From positions 1 through 40,038 of the forward strand of contig CAZUAH010000071.1 in NCBI GenBank assembly GCA_964617665.1: a DNA stretch of 40,038 nucleotides. The letters are read 5' to 3'. This document shows, piece after piece, positions 25,135 through 34,738 of this stretch. The notes under the pieces are model-generated. The model saw nothing but the letters and a program-made list of their open reading frames with translations, did not search any database and was not told the origin of the DNA. This DNA comes from JADHUC01 sp964617665. GTDB lineage: Bacteria; Planctomycetota; Planctomycetia; Pirellulales; Pirellulaceae. The position numbers and the translations under genes are program-made. Every line of letters begins with the position of its first letter. Position 1 is the first letter of the stretch.

Positions 25135-25379
25135 TAATCGGATGGAGAACACGTTTCTACTTGAAGGAACCGCGCGCATCCCACACAATCCTTGATCCAT
25201 TCGCGCCCCTTCGCGTCATTCGCCGATAACATCTTTGTTGTGATCTCGTATTCGTTGTAACGGACTTCAAGTACAGTGCGCCCATCCGAGGTGTTTGCGG
25301 ACAGCCCAGGGCCGAGCGTGCAGCATCAGCCAAGACAATTTGACCACTGGCCACGCACGGGAACTTTCAGCTCAAGCAT
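25131..25379 (-). pseudogene. Short gene interrupted by one in-frame TGA
   Basis: Starting 7 nt after the stop of the gene at 25386-26189, the minus strand reads MLELKVPVRGQWSNCLG, TGA, then CCTLGPGLSANTSDGRTVLE, VRYNEYEITTKMLSANDAKG and REWIKDCVGC up to TAG at 25131. Both parts share one frame and look like true protein. The simplest view is a nonsense mutation in a small gene. Readthrough or selenocysteine is less likely; I see no convincing bSECIS hairpin after the TGA. No family was recognised. Confidence 0.4.
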
Positions 25380-25385
25380 CAAGGC

Positions 25386-26189
25386 TTACTTGGTCTGAAT
25401 CACGACGTACTGTTTCCGAAACTCGAAGCCCGCCTGCGGCCACGTTTTCACGTACCGACGTAAGGCTGCCATGCCTTTCTTGTCGTCGTGCCCGTTGATC
25501 CGACAGTCAGATTGGGCACGCCCGTTCTCATCCCGCATTGCGTACACGCGCAATCCGTAGAACTCGCTTGACTCGACGAGCCATTCGAAGGCTTTGAGCG
25601 AACGTGTGAACATGCAGCAGGGGCAGAACGGATGCTCGTCACTGTCACCGTCGGTCGAACACGCTGATGCAGCTTCGTGAACCTCCCGCCGTTCAACGTA
25701 ATGCGCGACGGGGCCCAGAATAATGCGCCGCTTTCGGCCATCGGAAGATTCGATCACGAGTGTCATACACTCTTCCGGCGAATCCAACGTGGATTCTCTC
25801 AGCGGGACAAAATCCGTCTGGTACCATGTGTCGAACCCGGTCTTAATCGCCTCGGTCAGGTCCTCGCCGGCCGAGTGCTGGTACTCGAACAGCCCAGCGG
25901 GCGTTAGTTCCGCATGCGAAATCGTGATAATGGTGCACGTCTGCACTCCGCCCTCGCCTGGATTGAGCATCTGGAACTCTGGCGAGATCTCGAAACCGGT
26001 TTCTTGATCGATAAGTGATTCTTCCAGACGTTTCAGCGAACGTCCCTTCTCTTCCATCACTTGCTCCAGCAGGTCAAGCAGGTGAATGTTCTCTTCCCAG
26101 CTTTCCTCCTCGTTCTGAAAGGTGAAGCTCAGTTCCTGGCCATAGGTTTCAGGCTTCTGCGGTTGCTTCTTCTTGAAGAAAGAGAACAT
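25386..26189 (-). CDS. Hypothetical protein with Cys cluster (possibly DUF6348-like)
   Basis: 267 residues from ATG 26189, with AAAGGG upstream; the longer frame to 26444 has no start signal. The middle (GVQTCTIITISHAELTPAGL, FEYQHSAGEDLTEAIKTGFD) reminds me of DUF6348 proteins, a guess from memory. A CPCC motif near residue 193 may bind metal. The C-terminal part (ALRRYVKTWPQAGFEFRKQY) has no known motif. It is probably cytoplasmic. A fragmentary small gene follows directly downstream. Confidence 0.65.
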   Translation of the reverse strand: MFSFFKKKQPQKPETYGQELSFTFQNEEESWEENIHLLDLLEQVMEEKGRSLKRLEESLIDQETGFEISPEFQMLNPGEGGVQTCTIITISHAELTPAGLFEYQHSAGEDLTEAIKTGFDTWYQTDFVPLRESTLDSPEECMTLVIESSDGRKRRIILGPVAHYVERREVHEAASACSTDGDSDEHPFCPCCMFTRSLKAFEWLVESSEFYGLRVYAMRDENGRAQSDCRINGHDDKKGMAALRRYVKTWPQAGFEFRKQYVVIQTK

Positions 26190-26703
26190 CGTCTGCCCTT
26201 TCGCAAATCTGCCGTGCGGTGATCGCCAACCGCATCGACTAGCCTTGGCAACTGCGGGATGAGAACCCGTGAGAAGTGTATAACACGCTAGCATTCTGGC
26301 ACGGCTGCAAGACTGAAGCAACAAGGGCATAGCTAGCAGATTCAGTATCGCCGTACTTTGCAGCGATCTACCGCTGCTAGCGGTGCGCTGACCTGAGCTG
26401 GACCTCGTATTAGCCGCGTGGTACCGACCCGTACGAGGACTCAATCCGCTTCGGAAACCAGATGCTATCTGGATTGGGGGGGCGTCATCGCCTTGGCGCG
26501 TGTATCATTCGCGCAACATTTTCCCTTCGCAGAATGCAATTGCATCACTCGAGCCGCTTGGAGCAAGAACAGTCAACGAATGGCTTGGCGAAGTGTCCAA
26601 GTGAAGTCAATTGGCAAGCCTCGGTCATACTGCAGGATGTCAGTTTGTCCGGGATGTGGCAGCTTGTTGCTTTGCGAGTCGTGGAAGTACTAGGGAGACA
26701 AGG
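26190..26703. other. Intergenic region between divergent genes
   Basis: No convincing gene. A small inverted repeat ACCGC-TGCTA-GCGGT lies near 26370. Promoters for both flanking genes are expected but could not be assigned with confidence. Confidence 0.3.
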
Positions 26704-28296
26704 ATGTTTCAGCATGTTCTCTGCGCGTACCCCTATCGGCGCGAGTGTAATTCGGCAGGCTTTTTCCCCCCGTTGGGTCTTGAGTGTATCGCGTCGGTAA
26801 TCCAGTCACACACGGAAGCATTGGATATCGTAGATTTGCGCAAAGAGCCCGGTCGCACGAAGGACTTCTTGCGTCCGGAAACTGACATGGTCTGTTTTTC
26901 GGTCAATTGGGATCGCGATGCTCAATTCCTGCGTGAAGAGATACTCTCTATTGATCCAGAGGTTTTCACCGTCATAGGCGGACGGCACGCTACGAACGAT
27001 CCGGAACGATGGCTGATGGAGTGCCCTAACGTGGACGTGGTAGTCCGCGGGGACGGCGAGGAGCCGATAGAAGAGCTCTGCCAAGGCGTGCCTCTGGAGG
27101 GAATTGCCGGCCTCAGCTTCCGTAAGGGCGATCGGATACTTCACAATCCCAACCGCAAGTCAGGCCCTTTAAGGGACGATTTCTATCCCAACCGCGATCT
27201 TCGCCGATACACCTATGAAGCGGCAATTGGAAACACCAGCACGGGAATTCCGGTGGAGCTAGTGTCCGCCTCGCGCGGCTGCCCGTTCAATTGCACATTC
27301 TGTTCCTTCAGTCGTAATCCCTGGGGCGAGAAACGGCCGTGGTCCGCTCGTTCGCCAGAGTCCGTAGTAGAAGAGCTTGCCCAGGTCAAAGCGGACATCG
27401 TCGCCTTTACTGACGATCTATTCACTCACAAGATGGACCGCGTCGAGGAGATCTGCGACCTGATCTTGGCCCGCGGAATCCGTAAGAAGTACATCATCAA
27501 CGCGCGGCTGGAAATAGCCCGTCACCCGGAGATGCTGAGGAAGATGGAGCGGGCTGGTTTCATCGGCTTGTTGTTAGGCATCGAATCGGCTCACGACAAG
27601 ACGCTGCGTTCCATGCGCAAAGGTTTCGACACGGCGCGGATTCGCGAATACTTCAGGGTTCTACGCCACAGCTCCATGATCATGCATGGCTACTTCATCC
27701 TGGGCAATATTGGTGAAACGGTGGAAGAGATGCTTCAGATCTCGTCCTTCGCCCACGAATTGGGTGTGGATACGCTTTCCCTTTCGACGCTTCGCGACAG
27801 CCCCTATTCCGGTCTGGATGAACTGGTGGCGAACAGCCCGGGATACCACATGACACCGCATGGGAAGATCTATTCGGATCACTGTTCCCACGAAGAGCTT
27901 CACCAGTTGCGCCGTCGGATTAATCGGGACTTCTACACCGTGAAGCAAGTCTCGCGTGTTGCACGCAAGGCGATCCGGAACGGTGCACTCCGCGCTGTTC
28001 CCGCCCTGTCGTTGCGATTGCCAAAAATTCTGTGGCGATCGGGCATTACGTACATCCAGAAGAAGGCCAGGCGACGAAAACAGCGCAAGGTGTCGATGGG
28101 TGCTTCCAAAAGTCCGTCTTCACACAATAGTACGCACTCTCCGAGTGCCGAAACAGGTTCCCAAACCGCAGGCCCTTCAGCGGTCGGCACTGAGGTTGCG
28201 CCTACTGTCTTCATGCTGGAGATGCCCGCTAAGCCACCAGATGCGCAGGATGGAACCAACGAATCGAGTTCTCAGGTAACGCGGAAGGCCGCGTGA
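26704..28296 (+). CDS. B12-binding radical SAM protein
   Basis: 530 residues; ATG 26704 has GGGAG upstream. The N-terminal cobalamin-binding-like domain (about 25-120) shows FFPPLGLECIASVIQ and TVIGGRHATNDP. The radical SAM domain carries the [4Fe-4S] motif C193-x3-C197-x2-C200 (SRGCPFNCTFC) and downstream LLLGIESAHDKTLRSMRKG, as in the BchE/HpnJ-like group. A C-terminal Ser/Pro-rich tail of about 80 residues is unusual. Such enzymes perform radical methylations or rearrangements on lipids, pigments or other metabolites; the substrate cannot be told here. It stands alone with a palindrome 28 bp after its stop. Confidence 0.85.
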   Translation: MFQHVLCAYPYRRECNSAGFFPPLGLECIASVIQSHTEALDIVDLRKEPGRTKDFLRPETDMVCFSVNWDRDAQFLREEILSIDPEVFTVIGGRHATNDPERWLMECPNVDVVVRGDGEEPIEELCQGVPLEGIAGLSFRKGDRILHNPNRKSGPLRDDFYPNRDLRRYTYEAAIGNTSTGIPVELVSASRGCPFNCTFCSFSRNPWGEKRPWSARSPESVVEELAQVKADIVAFTDDLFTHKMDRVEEICDLILARGIRKKYIINARLEIARHPEMLRKMERAGFIGLLLGIESAHDKTLRSMRKGFDTARIREYFRVLRHSSMIMHGYFILGNIGETVEEMLQISSFAHELGVDTLSLSTLRDSPYSGLDELVANSPGYHMTPHGKIYSDHCSHEELHQLRRRINRDFYTVKQVSRVARKAIRNGALRAVPALSLRLPKILWRSGITYIQKKARRRKQRKVSMGASKSPSSHNSTHSPSAETGSQTAGPSAVGTEVAPTVFMLEMPAKPPDAQDGTNESSSQVTRKAA

Positions 28297-28323
28297 CTTC
28301 CCGGCAGTCGCCGTATGTCGTCA

Positions 28324-28339
28324 CCCGTCGGCCGACGGG
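28324..28339. repeat. Perfect 16-bp palindrome after the radical SAM gene
   Basis: CCCGTCGGCCGACGGG is self-complementary over all 16 positions. It lies 28 bp after the stop of the radical SAM gene. There is no T-run, so it is not a standard terminator; it may be a protein site or a weak 3' hairpin. Confidence 0.5.
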
Positions 28340-28424
28340 CTCGTGTGGATATACCGCCCATTTCAGCCGTGAGTGCACGGGAAGTCCTTTTCGCCATCTC
28401 CAATTCGGCGCCTATGTCAAGCGA

Positions 28425-28454
28425 TGGACACGAACGGCAGGGTGCTGGTACAAT
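28425..28454 (+). promoter_or_regulatory. Promoter candidate TGGACA-N18-TACAAT
   Basis: TGGACA at 28425-28430 and TACAAT at 28449-28454 each match the sigma70 consensus at five of six positions, with an 18-bp spacer. It could drive the DUF1549-DUF1501-PPC cluster. The distance to the first ATG (about 300 nt) is long. Confidence 0.4.
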
Positions 28455-28752
28455 GCCCTATGTGGCTGAGGCCGGACTGGCTTCAGTCTGAGCCAGCCCG
28501 CCTTAGAGTTGCCCGCACGTCGTAGCGGAAGTCTTGAGACAGTAAGTGTTTAGTGCGATAGCATCGCAGTCCATTCCCCCGCACCACCTTTGGAAGGCGC
28601 GCGAGGGAAGTCTGGCTTTCCCATTAGGAATGGGAATACCAGCGTGCTGTCGCATCGAAGAGGAAGTGAGACCTCCCGTTTTCGGAACATCACCAGTTCG
28701 GCTACGGGGCTCCAGCTTGCACCCAATTGCCTGACCGCAGAGCGAAAATCGA

Positions 28753-30816
28753 ATGGCTCCAGAAGCAAAACCACCACCAAAACGCGACGGTATTCAACTT
28801 GACGTCGGCCAGTCGCCGCCGCGACACGTCACTCGAAAGCCGAAGAAGAAATCGCCCCTGGTCGTGTGGGGCTCGGTAGGCGGGGCCGTTGCGCTGGTCG
28901 TGATCTTGATCGCGCTCGGATGGCTACTGACCCCAGGCGATCCGGGCTCTGTGACAATCCCGCCGATAGACGAGCAGGTACTCATGGAGGGCGAAACTCT
29001 GCGGCTGCAGGTTCCTGTTCGCCTCGCAGGACGCGATCAGGGGGAAATGAGGTACAGCCTCGCCAAGGCGCCTCCCGATGCGACGATCGATCCGAAGACA
29101 GGTGAGATCCTTTGGCCCACTGCCGAGAAGTACAAGGCGGGCGCGTACCAACTGGTCGTCAAAGTGAGTGCTGCCGAGCCGCCGGCACTTAGCCATCAGC
29201 AGACCTTCACCGTCCGGCTTCGCGGGAAACCAAAGGCGCCGCCCCGCAAGACAACCGCGCCCACTGTCGACTCCGATCTGCCCGAGTTTCCCGGCATGGC
29301 ATCGTTCAACAATCCGATGAATCGGACGAATCCTTTCGATAGCGATGCGGAGTTGATTCCTCAAGGCAAGATCGACGAGTTCGCGTTTGCCAAGTTGAAG
29401 GAATTGGAGATCGAACCGGCCAAGTTGTGTTCCGATGCGGTCTTCGTCCGACGCGCCTATTTCGATGTCATCGGTACGCTGCCCACGGCCGAGGAGGCAC
29501 GGAGCTTTCTGGATGATATGGCCCCCGACAAACGCGCTGTGCTGATCGACCAACTGCTCCAGCGGCCCGAGTTTGCCGACTACTGGGCGATGAAGTGGTG
29601 CGACCTGCTGCGATGCAAGGCCGAATTTCCCATCAACCTTTGGCCCAACGGCGCCCAGGCATACCATCGCTGGATTCGGACCTCGCTCGATGAGAACATG
29701 CCATACGACCAATTCGTCTGGGAGTTGTTGACCGCATGCGGCAGCAATTTCCGAACGCCGCAGGTCAATTTCTTCCGAGCCCTGCAAAGCAAGGAGCCAG
29801 AATCCATCGCCAAGGCGGTTGCCCTGGTGTTCATGGGAGTGCGGGCGGAAAAATGGCCGAAGGAGCAATTGGCCAGCATGGCCGTTTTCTTTTCGCAGAT
29901 TGGGCACAAGCCGACGCGTGAATGGAAGGAAACGGTCGTCGTCTTCGACCCTCGCGCGGCCAAGCCACCCAAGGACGGCCCGCCGCCAGTGGCCGCCTTC
30001 CCTGATGGAACCAAGCCCACGCTTCCCCCGGGGAAAGACCCACGAGAAGTGTTTGCCGATTGGCTTATCGACGGAAAGAACCCTTGGTTTTCACGGCACA
30101 TCGTAAACCGGGTGTGGTACTGGCTGATCGGGCGCGGCATCGTTCACGAGCCGGACGACATTCGGCCCGACAACCCGCCGCAGAACCTGGAGTTGTTGAA
30201 CTACTTGGCGGAGGAGTTGGTCAAAGCCGATTATGATTTGAAGCACATCTACCGCTTGGTTCTCAATTCCACGACTTATCAGCTTTCCTGCATTCCCAAG
30301 GGCGATGGCTCTAAGGCTGCGGAGAATTTTGCCTGCTATCCGCTACGTCGCCTGGATGCCGAGGTGCTGCTGGACGCCCTGTGCCAAGTTACGGGAACGA
30401 CGGAAAGCTATTCCAGCATGATTCCCGAACCTTTCACATTCATTCCCGAAAAGCAACGATCGATCAAGCTTCCGGACGGCAGTATCACTAGCAGCGTGTT
30501 GGAAATGTTCGGGCGTCCGCCGCGCGATACGGGGCTGGAGTCGGAACGCAACAATCGCTACACGGCCGCTCAAGCGTTGCACCTGCTAAACTCGACCCAT
30601 ATCCTGAAGAAGATCCGCGAAGGGCCCAAGATCCAAGATCTGCTGACATCGACCGATTCCGAACAACTCGCGGATACCCTGTATATGACGATCCTCTCGC
30701 GCCCGCCCACGCCGGACGAGCAAGCCGATGCCGGCTGGCAGGCCAACTCGCACCGAGGCGCGGAGAACTTGGTGTGGGCGCTGTTCAATAGTGAGGAGTT
30801 CCTTTTCAGGCATTGA
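28753..30816 (+). CDS. DUF1549/DUF1553 planctomycete protein with membrane anchor
   Basis: 687 residues. A basic, proline-rich N-terminus (1-35) and one membrane helix (about 37-58) are followed by an Ig-like/cadherin-type domain (about 70-158, with DATIDPKTGEILWPT). DUF1549 lies at about 200-330 (RRAYFDVIGTLPTAEEARSF) and DUF1553 at about 435-685 (DPREVFADWLIDGKNPWFSR, HIVNRVWYWLIGRGI). These families are typical of planctomycetes and usually neighbour DUF1501, as here. Their biochemical role is unproven; an extracytoplasmic role in degrading complex substrates has been proposed. Many relatives carry a cytochrome c domain near the N-terminus, which is missing here. Confidence 0.9.
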   Translation: MAPEAKPPPKRDGIQLDVGQSPPRHVTRKPKKKSPLVVWGSVGGAVALVVILIALGWLLTPGDPGSVTIPPIDEQVLMEGETLRLQVPVRLAGRDQGEMRYSLAKAPPDATIDPKTGEILWPTAEKYKAGAYQLVVKVSAAEPPALSHQQTFTVRLRGKPKAPPRKTTAPTVDSDLPEFPGMASFNNPMNRTNPFDSDAELIPQGKIDEFAFAKLKELEIEPAKLCSDAVFVRRAYFDVIGTLPTAEEARSFLDDMAPDKRAVLIDQLLQRPEFADYWAMKWCDLLRCKAEFPINLWPNGAQAYHRWIRTSLDENMPYDQFVWELLTACGSNFRTPQVNFFRALQSKEPESIAKAVALVFMGVRAEKWPKEQLASMAVFFSQIGHKPTREWKETVVVFDPRAAKPPKDGPPPVAAFPDGTKPTLPPGKDPREVFADWLIDGKNPWFSRHIVNRVWYWLIGRGIVHEPDDIRPDNPPQNLELLNYLAEELVKADYDLKHIYRLVLNSTTYQLSCIPKGDGSKAAENFACYPLRRLDAEVLLDALCQVTGTTESYSSMIPEPFTFIPEKQRSIKLPDGSITSSVLEMFGRPPRDTGLESERNNRYTAAQALHLLNSTHILKKIREGPKIQDLLTSTDSEQLADTLYMTILSRPPTPDEQADAGWQANSHRGAENLVWALFNSEEFLFRH

Positions 30817-30827
30817 ACGGGGTGCGA

Positions 30828-30862
30828 GATACGGGATGCAGGATACGAGCTACGGGATGACG
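30828..30862 (+). repeat. Five tandem 7-bp units (GATACGG-like)
   Basis: The sequence reads GATACGG GATGCAG GATACGA GCTACGG GATGACG. The heptad period is clear despite substitutions. It lies between the DUF1549/1553 and DUF1501 genes. Degenerate heptamer arrays of this kind occur between planctomycete genes (general impression). Confidence 0.55.
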
Positions 30863-30929
30863 TCACGAAGATATTTGTGATCGAAGTCAGACTGCCGCCG
30901 GAGATCGGCTGGATAAATGGAGAGGTAAC

Positions 30930-32336
30930 ATGACTGCGAAACATGATTCGAACGACGCAGGTTCGACAGACGGGCAGGTTTCCCGGCGCGAAGCGCTCAA
31001 GCGTGGCATGCTCGGTTCGGCCGGTCTCTTGTTGGCCAATCGACTATCGGCTGGCGCCGAACCCGCTGCAGCGAAACCGGCCACTGTTCCTGCCACACCC
31101 AAGGAACCCGCCGCCGCCCCGCCCGAGGCGAAGGCCAAGGCGTGCATTCAGATCTGGATGTGGGGAGGCCCGCCACACACCGACACGTTCGACCCCAAGC
31201 CCGATGCGGGCGATGATTTTACTGGGCCGTTGAAGGGGTCGCTGGAGACCAATGTCAAAGGGATCCGGGTCGGTACGTCGATCCCCGAATTGGCCAAGCT
31301 GGCCGACAAGTACTCGATCATCCGCTCGATGACGCACGGCGTGTTCGGTCACGAAACGGCCTCGTACATGACCCAGACCGGTCGGATGCCCGGCGGCCGG
31401 CTCGTCTACCCGTCCGTCGGCGCTGTGGTCACGGCCTTCAAGGGCTTCCAAGAGGGATCGGAGAGTCTGATTCCGCCGTACATCGTGCTCACCCAGCCTC
31501 AAGGCCGGTTTTCGGAAGCCGGTTTCATGGGGATCAAGTACAAGCCCTTTGCCACCGGCGGCGACCCGAACGCGTACCGGTTTGCGGTCGAAGGGATCGT
31601 CGCCCCGGGCATCTCCGACGACGAGCAGTATCGGCGCCGCGACTTGCTGCAGAGGATGAACACTCTCGGCGCATTCATGAAAGACGATCCGCAGATAGCA
31701 GCCACCAAAGAGGCCAAGGACAAGGCGTATGATCTGATCTTGGGCGACGCAGGCAAAGTCTTCGATCTTTCCGAAGAGGAGGAGGATCTCAGGCTCCGCT
31801 ACGGTCGTAGCACGTTCGGACAGTCATGCCTGGCCGCCCGCCGGCTGATCGAAAAGGGAGTGAAGTTCGTCACGATCAACTACGGCGGTTGGGACACACA
31901 CAAGGATCACTTCCCCACGATGCGCCGGAAGCTGCCGGAAATGGACAAAGGTATGGCCACGCTGATTTCGGATCTGGACGACCGCGGGATGCTGGACAGC
32001 ACCATCGTTTGGTGGATTGGCGAATTCGGCCGCTCGCCCAAAGTCGACTGGAAATCGCCGTGGAATGGCGGACGGCATCACTACGGCCACGTTTTCTCGT
32101 CGGTCGTGGCCGGCGGTGGATTCAAAGGTGGCCAGGTGGTCGGCTCGTCCACGGCCAAGGGCGAATACGTCGAGGATCGGCCTGTCTATCCCTGTGATTT
32201 GATCACCACCATGTACCAGTTGTTCGGCATCGATCCCGAAGCCAGCCTGCCGCACCCGATGGGCGATTTCGTCCGCGCGACCCCCAGTGCCGATGACGGG
32301 TTAAAAATGGGTGGTGCGGTCGATGAACTCATATAG
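30930..32336 (+). CDS. DUF1501 protein with Tat signal
   Basis: 468 residues. The N-terminus has a twin-arginine motif (SRREALKRG, residues 18-26) and a hydrophobic stretch (LGSAGLLLANRL), so it is probably exported folded through Tat. DUF1501, an alkaline-phosphatase/sulfatase-related fold, covers about 70-465, with the WMWGGPPHTDTFDPKP opening, NYGGWDTHKDHF and WIGEFGRSPK motifs. GGAGAGG precedes the ATG. It stands between a DUF1549/1553 protein and a PPC protein, a recurrent planctomycete gene order. The substrate is unknown. Confidence 0.9.
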   Translation: MTAKHDSNDAGSTDGQVSRREALKRGMLGSAGLLLANRLSAGAEPAAAKPATVPATPKEPAAAPPEAKAKACIQIWMWGGPPHTDTFDPKPDAGDDFTGPLKGSLETNVKGIRVGTSIPELAKLADKYSIIRSMTHGVFGHETASYMTQTGRMPGGRLVYPSVGAVVTAFKGFQEGSESLIPPYIVLTQPQGRFSEAGFMGIKYKPFATGGDPNAYRFAVEGIVAPGISDDEQYRRRDLLQRMNTLGAFMKDDPQIAATKEAKDKAYDLILGDAGKVFDLSEEEEDLRLRYGRSTFGQSCLAARRLIEKGVKFVTINYGGWDTHKDHFPTMRRKLPEMDKGMATLISDLDDRGMLDSTIVWWIGEFGRSPKVDWKSPWNGGRHHYGHVFSSVVAGGGFKGGQVVGSSTAKGEYVEDRPVYPCDLITTMYQLFGIDPEASLPHPMGDFVRATPSADDGLKMGGAVDELI

Positions 32337-32401
32337 TCCCCGGAGCGGAAGCCCATCCTACGAAGAACACTTGCAGCTATAGGGTAATCGCGGAGCGCAC
32401 T

Positions 32402-34738
32402 ATGACCTCGTTTCGACGACACGCAATCCTCGCCGTGACGGCGCTGCTCGCCATCACATCCAATCTCCATGCCCAGACGGCGCCGAAGAACCCGCATATC
32501 GGCTACGTCTTTCCGACCGGTGGCCGGCTGAATAGCAGCTTCGAAGTGACCGTCGGCGGGCAGAACATCAAGGAGGTGACCGAACTCTATTTTTCCAGCA
32601 GCGGAGTGAAAGCAGAAGTCGTCGGTTGGTACCGACCGCTGACGCGGGGGCAGTACGTTGGCCTCGGCCAGAAAATCAGATTCACGAAAGAGGATCTGGT
32701 GAAGGCGGCAGAGGAAAAAGGAAGCACCGAACCGATCACGGATGAAATGGTCTACGAGGCGGCGGGTATTACCGAAGAAGACCTGAAGGAGATGGAAGTC
32801 TACCGCAAGCGAGAAGCCGACCCCAAACGGCAGCCCAACGACCAAATCGCTGAAGAACTCACACTGAAGATCACGATCGACGCGAATGCCGAACTGGGCA
32901 AGCGCGAGATGCGCGTGCTGACGGCCGACGCCATGTCCAATCCCATCTGGTTTCAAGTGGGCCAATGGGAGGAACGACACGAGACCGAACCCAACGACGA
33001 GGAGCCCTGTCCAGTGATCGGCGCGACGCTACCGGTCGTGGCAAACGGACAGATCATGCCCGGCGACGTGGACCGTTTCTCGTTCACCGCTCGCAAAGGC
33101 ACACGCCTGGTCATTTCCGTCGCCGCGCGCGAGTTGATGCCCTACTTGGCCGACGCCGTACCCGGCTGGTTCCAGGGCGTGTTGAGCCTCTACGATACCA
33201 AAGGAAACGAAGTGGCCTATGCGGGTGCCTACTACTACCGGCAGGATCCGGTGATCTACTACGAGGTCCCCGAGGACGGCGAGTACGTCTTCCAGATTCG
33301 CGATTCCATTTACCGCGGACGCGAGGATTTCGTCTACCGCATCACCCTGGGCGAGTTGCCTTTTGTGACCGGCATCTTCCCGCTGGGCGGGCGCGCCGAC
33401 CAGGATGTCACGGTCGAACTGCAAGGCTGGAATCTCGTGGAGACCCAACTGAAGCTCAAGCCTCGCATGGACCGGCGACGTGAGATTCGCTGGTACTCCA
33501 TTCCTCAAACCGACAAGGTAACGCTCGACTTCCCGCTGCGCATTAACATGCAGTCCGAGACGCTGGATCAGGAACCGAATGATACTATGGAAACGGCCCA
33601 GGAGGTCAAGCTGCCGGTCATCGTCAATGGCCGTATCGACAAGCCGGATGACGTAGACGTGTTCCGATTCGAAGGTTCAGGAAAATTCGTGGCCGAGGTC
33701 TGGGCCCGTCGAGCCGGATCGCCGTTGGATTCGGCGGTGTCGGTGACCAATGCCAGCGGCAAGGAGGTCGCTTTCAACGACGATTTCAGGGACAAGGCCC
33801 AGCCGCTGATCACTCATCACGCCGATACTCGGTTAACCGCGACCTTGACTGGCCCGGGTCCGCACTATGTCCACCTGTACGATTCGCAGCGCAAAGGCGG
33901 CCGTGATTTCATCTACCGGGCGTATCTCAGGGCCCCGCGTCCCGATGTCGATTTGCGAGTGGTGCCGTCCTGCATCATCGCCCGGCCGGGACAAACCGTA
34001 CCGATCACCGTACACGCGTTGCGCAGAGAAGGCTTCGACGACCCGGTCGAAGTGTCACTGATCGAACCGCCCGAAGGATTCATCCTCGGCGGTGGCGTTG
34101 TACCTGCCGACGCGGAAGAAGTGCGGATGACGCTGACGGTCCCGCCCGAGGCCGCCGAGGAACCATTCATCCTGGCAATGGACGGCCAATCCTCGGGCCG
34201 CAAACATCGACGGTTCACGCGACCGGTTGTCCCTGCCGAGAGCATGATGCAGGCATTTCTCTGGCTACAAATCGTACCTGCCAAGCAATGGGCCGTGCTG
34301 GTAAACGGCAAACCCGTCAGCAAATTCCCGGTAGAATTCCCACCGATCGACCGCATCAAGCTGATCTCGGGCCGCACAACGCAGATAGCCGCACGACAGA
34401 CCAGCAAATACCCGCCCGCCAAGGAACTCCGCATCGAGCTGAACAACCCGCCCAAGGGCATCAGCGTCAAGAAGATAACGCCACAGGCTGTGACACTGCC
34501 CCCCTCGCGCCCCGGCGCAAAGCCGACTCAGGGTCAGGTCTTGATCATCGACTTGGAGGCAGACGCCGAGACCGTCGAAGCAGGTCTGGAAGGAAACCTG
34601 ATCTTCGAGATCGTCCGCGAATACACCCCCGCCGCCACAGAGACCAACCCCAAACCCACCGAGCGCCGCCACTCCTACGGCATCCTGCCCGCCATCCCAT
34701 TCGAAGTCGCAGGAACGGGACGATCGTCGCGAAGATAG
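32402..34738 (+). CDS. Large secreted protein with PPC (pre-peptidase C-terminal) domains
   Basis: 778 residues. A signal peptide ends near residue 24 (NLHAQ). An Ig/TIG-like domain follows (GYVFPTGGRLNSSFEVTVGG). Two PPC-type jelly-roll domains each begin with an EPND motif (about residue 197: ETEPNDEEPCPV; about residue 392: DQEPNDTMETAQ), followed by the DVDRFSF or DVDVFRF strand. The C-terminal 250 residues have further beta-rich segments. It is probably cell-surface or periplasmic and binds glycan or protein. It follows DUF1501 by 65 nt and likely shares its transcript. ATG 32402 has GGAG 6 nt upstream. Confidence 0.88.
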   Translation: MTSFRRHAILAVTALLAITSNLHAQTAPKNPHIGYVFPTGGRLNSSFEVTVGGQNIKEVTELYFSSSGVKAEVVGWYRPLTRGQYVGLGQKIRFTKEDLVKAAEEKGSTEPITDEMVYEAAGITEEDLKEMEVYRKREADPKRQPNDQIAEELTLKITIDANAELGKREMRVLTADAMSNPIWFQVGQWEERHETEPNDEEPCPVIGATLPVVANGQIMPGDVDRFSFTARKGTRLVISVAARELMPYLADAVPGWFQGVLSLYDTKGNEVAYAGAYYYRQDPVIYYEVPEDGEYVFQIRDSIYRGREDFVYRITLGELPFVTGIFPLGGRADQDVTVELQGWNLVETQLKLKPRMDRRREIRWYSIPQTDKVTLDFPLRINMQSETLDQEPNDTMETAQEVKLPVIVNGRIDKPDDVDVFRFEGSGKFVAEVWARRAGSPLDSAVSVTNASGKEVAFNDDFRDKAQPLITHHADTRLTATLTGPGPHYVHLYDSQRKGGRDFIYRAYLRAPRPDVDLRVVPSCIIARPGQTVPITVHALRREGFDDPVEVSLIEPPEGFILGGGVVPADAEEVRMTLTVPPEAAEEPFILAMDGQSSGRKHRRFTRPVVPAESMMQAFLWLQIVPAKQWAVLVNGKPVSKFPVEFPPIDRIKLISGRTTQIAARQTSKYPPAKELRIELNNPPKGISVKKITPQAVTLPPSRPGAKPTQGQVLIIDLEADAETVEAGLEGNLIFEIVREYTPAATETNPKPTERRHSYGILPAIPFEVAGTGRSSRR

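Larger units (their letters stand above)
28297..28752. other. Intergenic region with probable promoter
   Basis: No gene found. It holds the 16-bp palindrome, a CTGGCT/AGCCAG hairpin (about 28480), and a promoter candidate listed separately. If that promoter is used, the gene at 28753 has an untranslated leader of roughly 290 nt. Confidence 0.35.

Noticed and set aside
25131..25327. Selenoprotein with Sec encoded by the in-frame TGA
   Set aside because: I found no convincing bSECIS hairpin directly after the TGA and do not recognise a selenoprotein family; kept only as a possible alternative in the findings.
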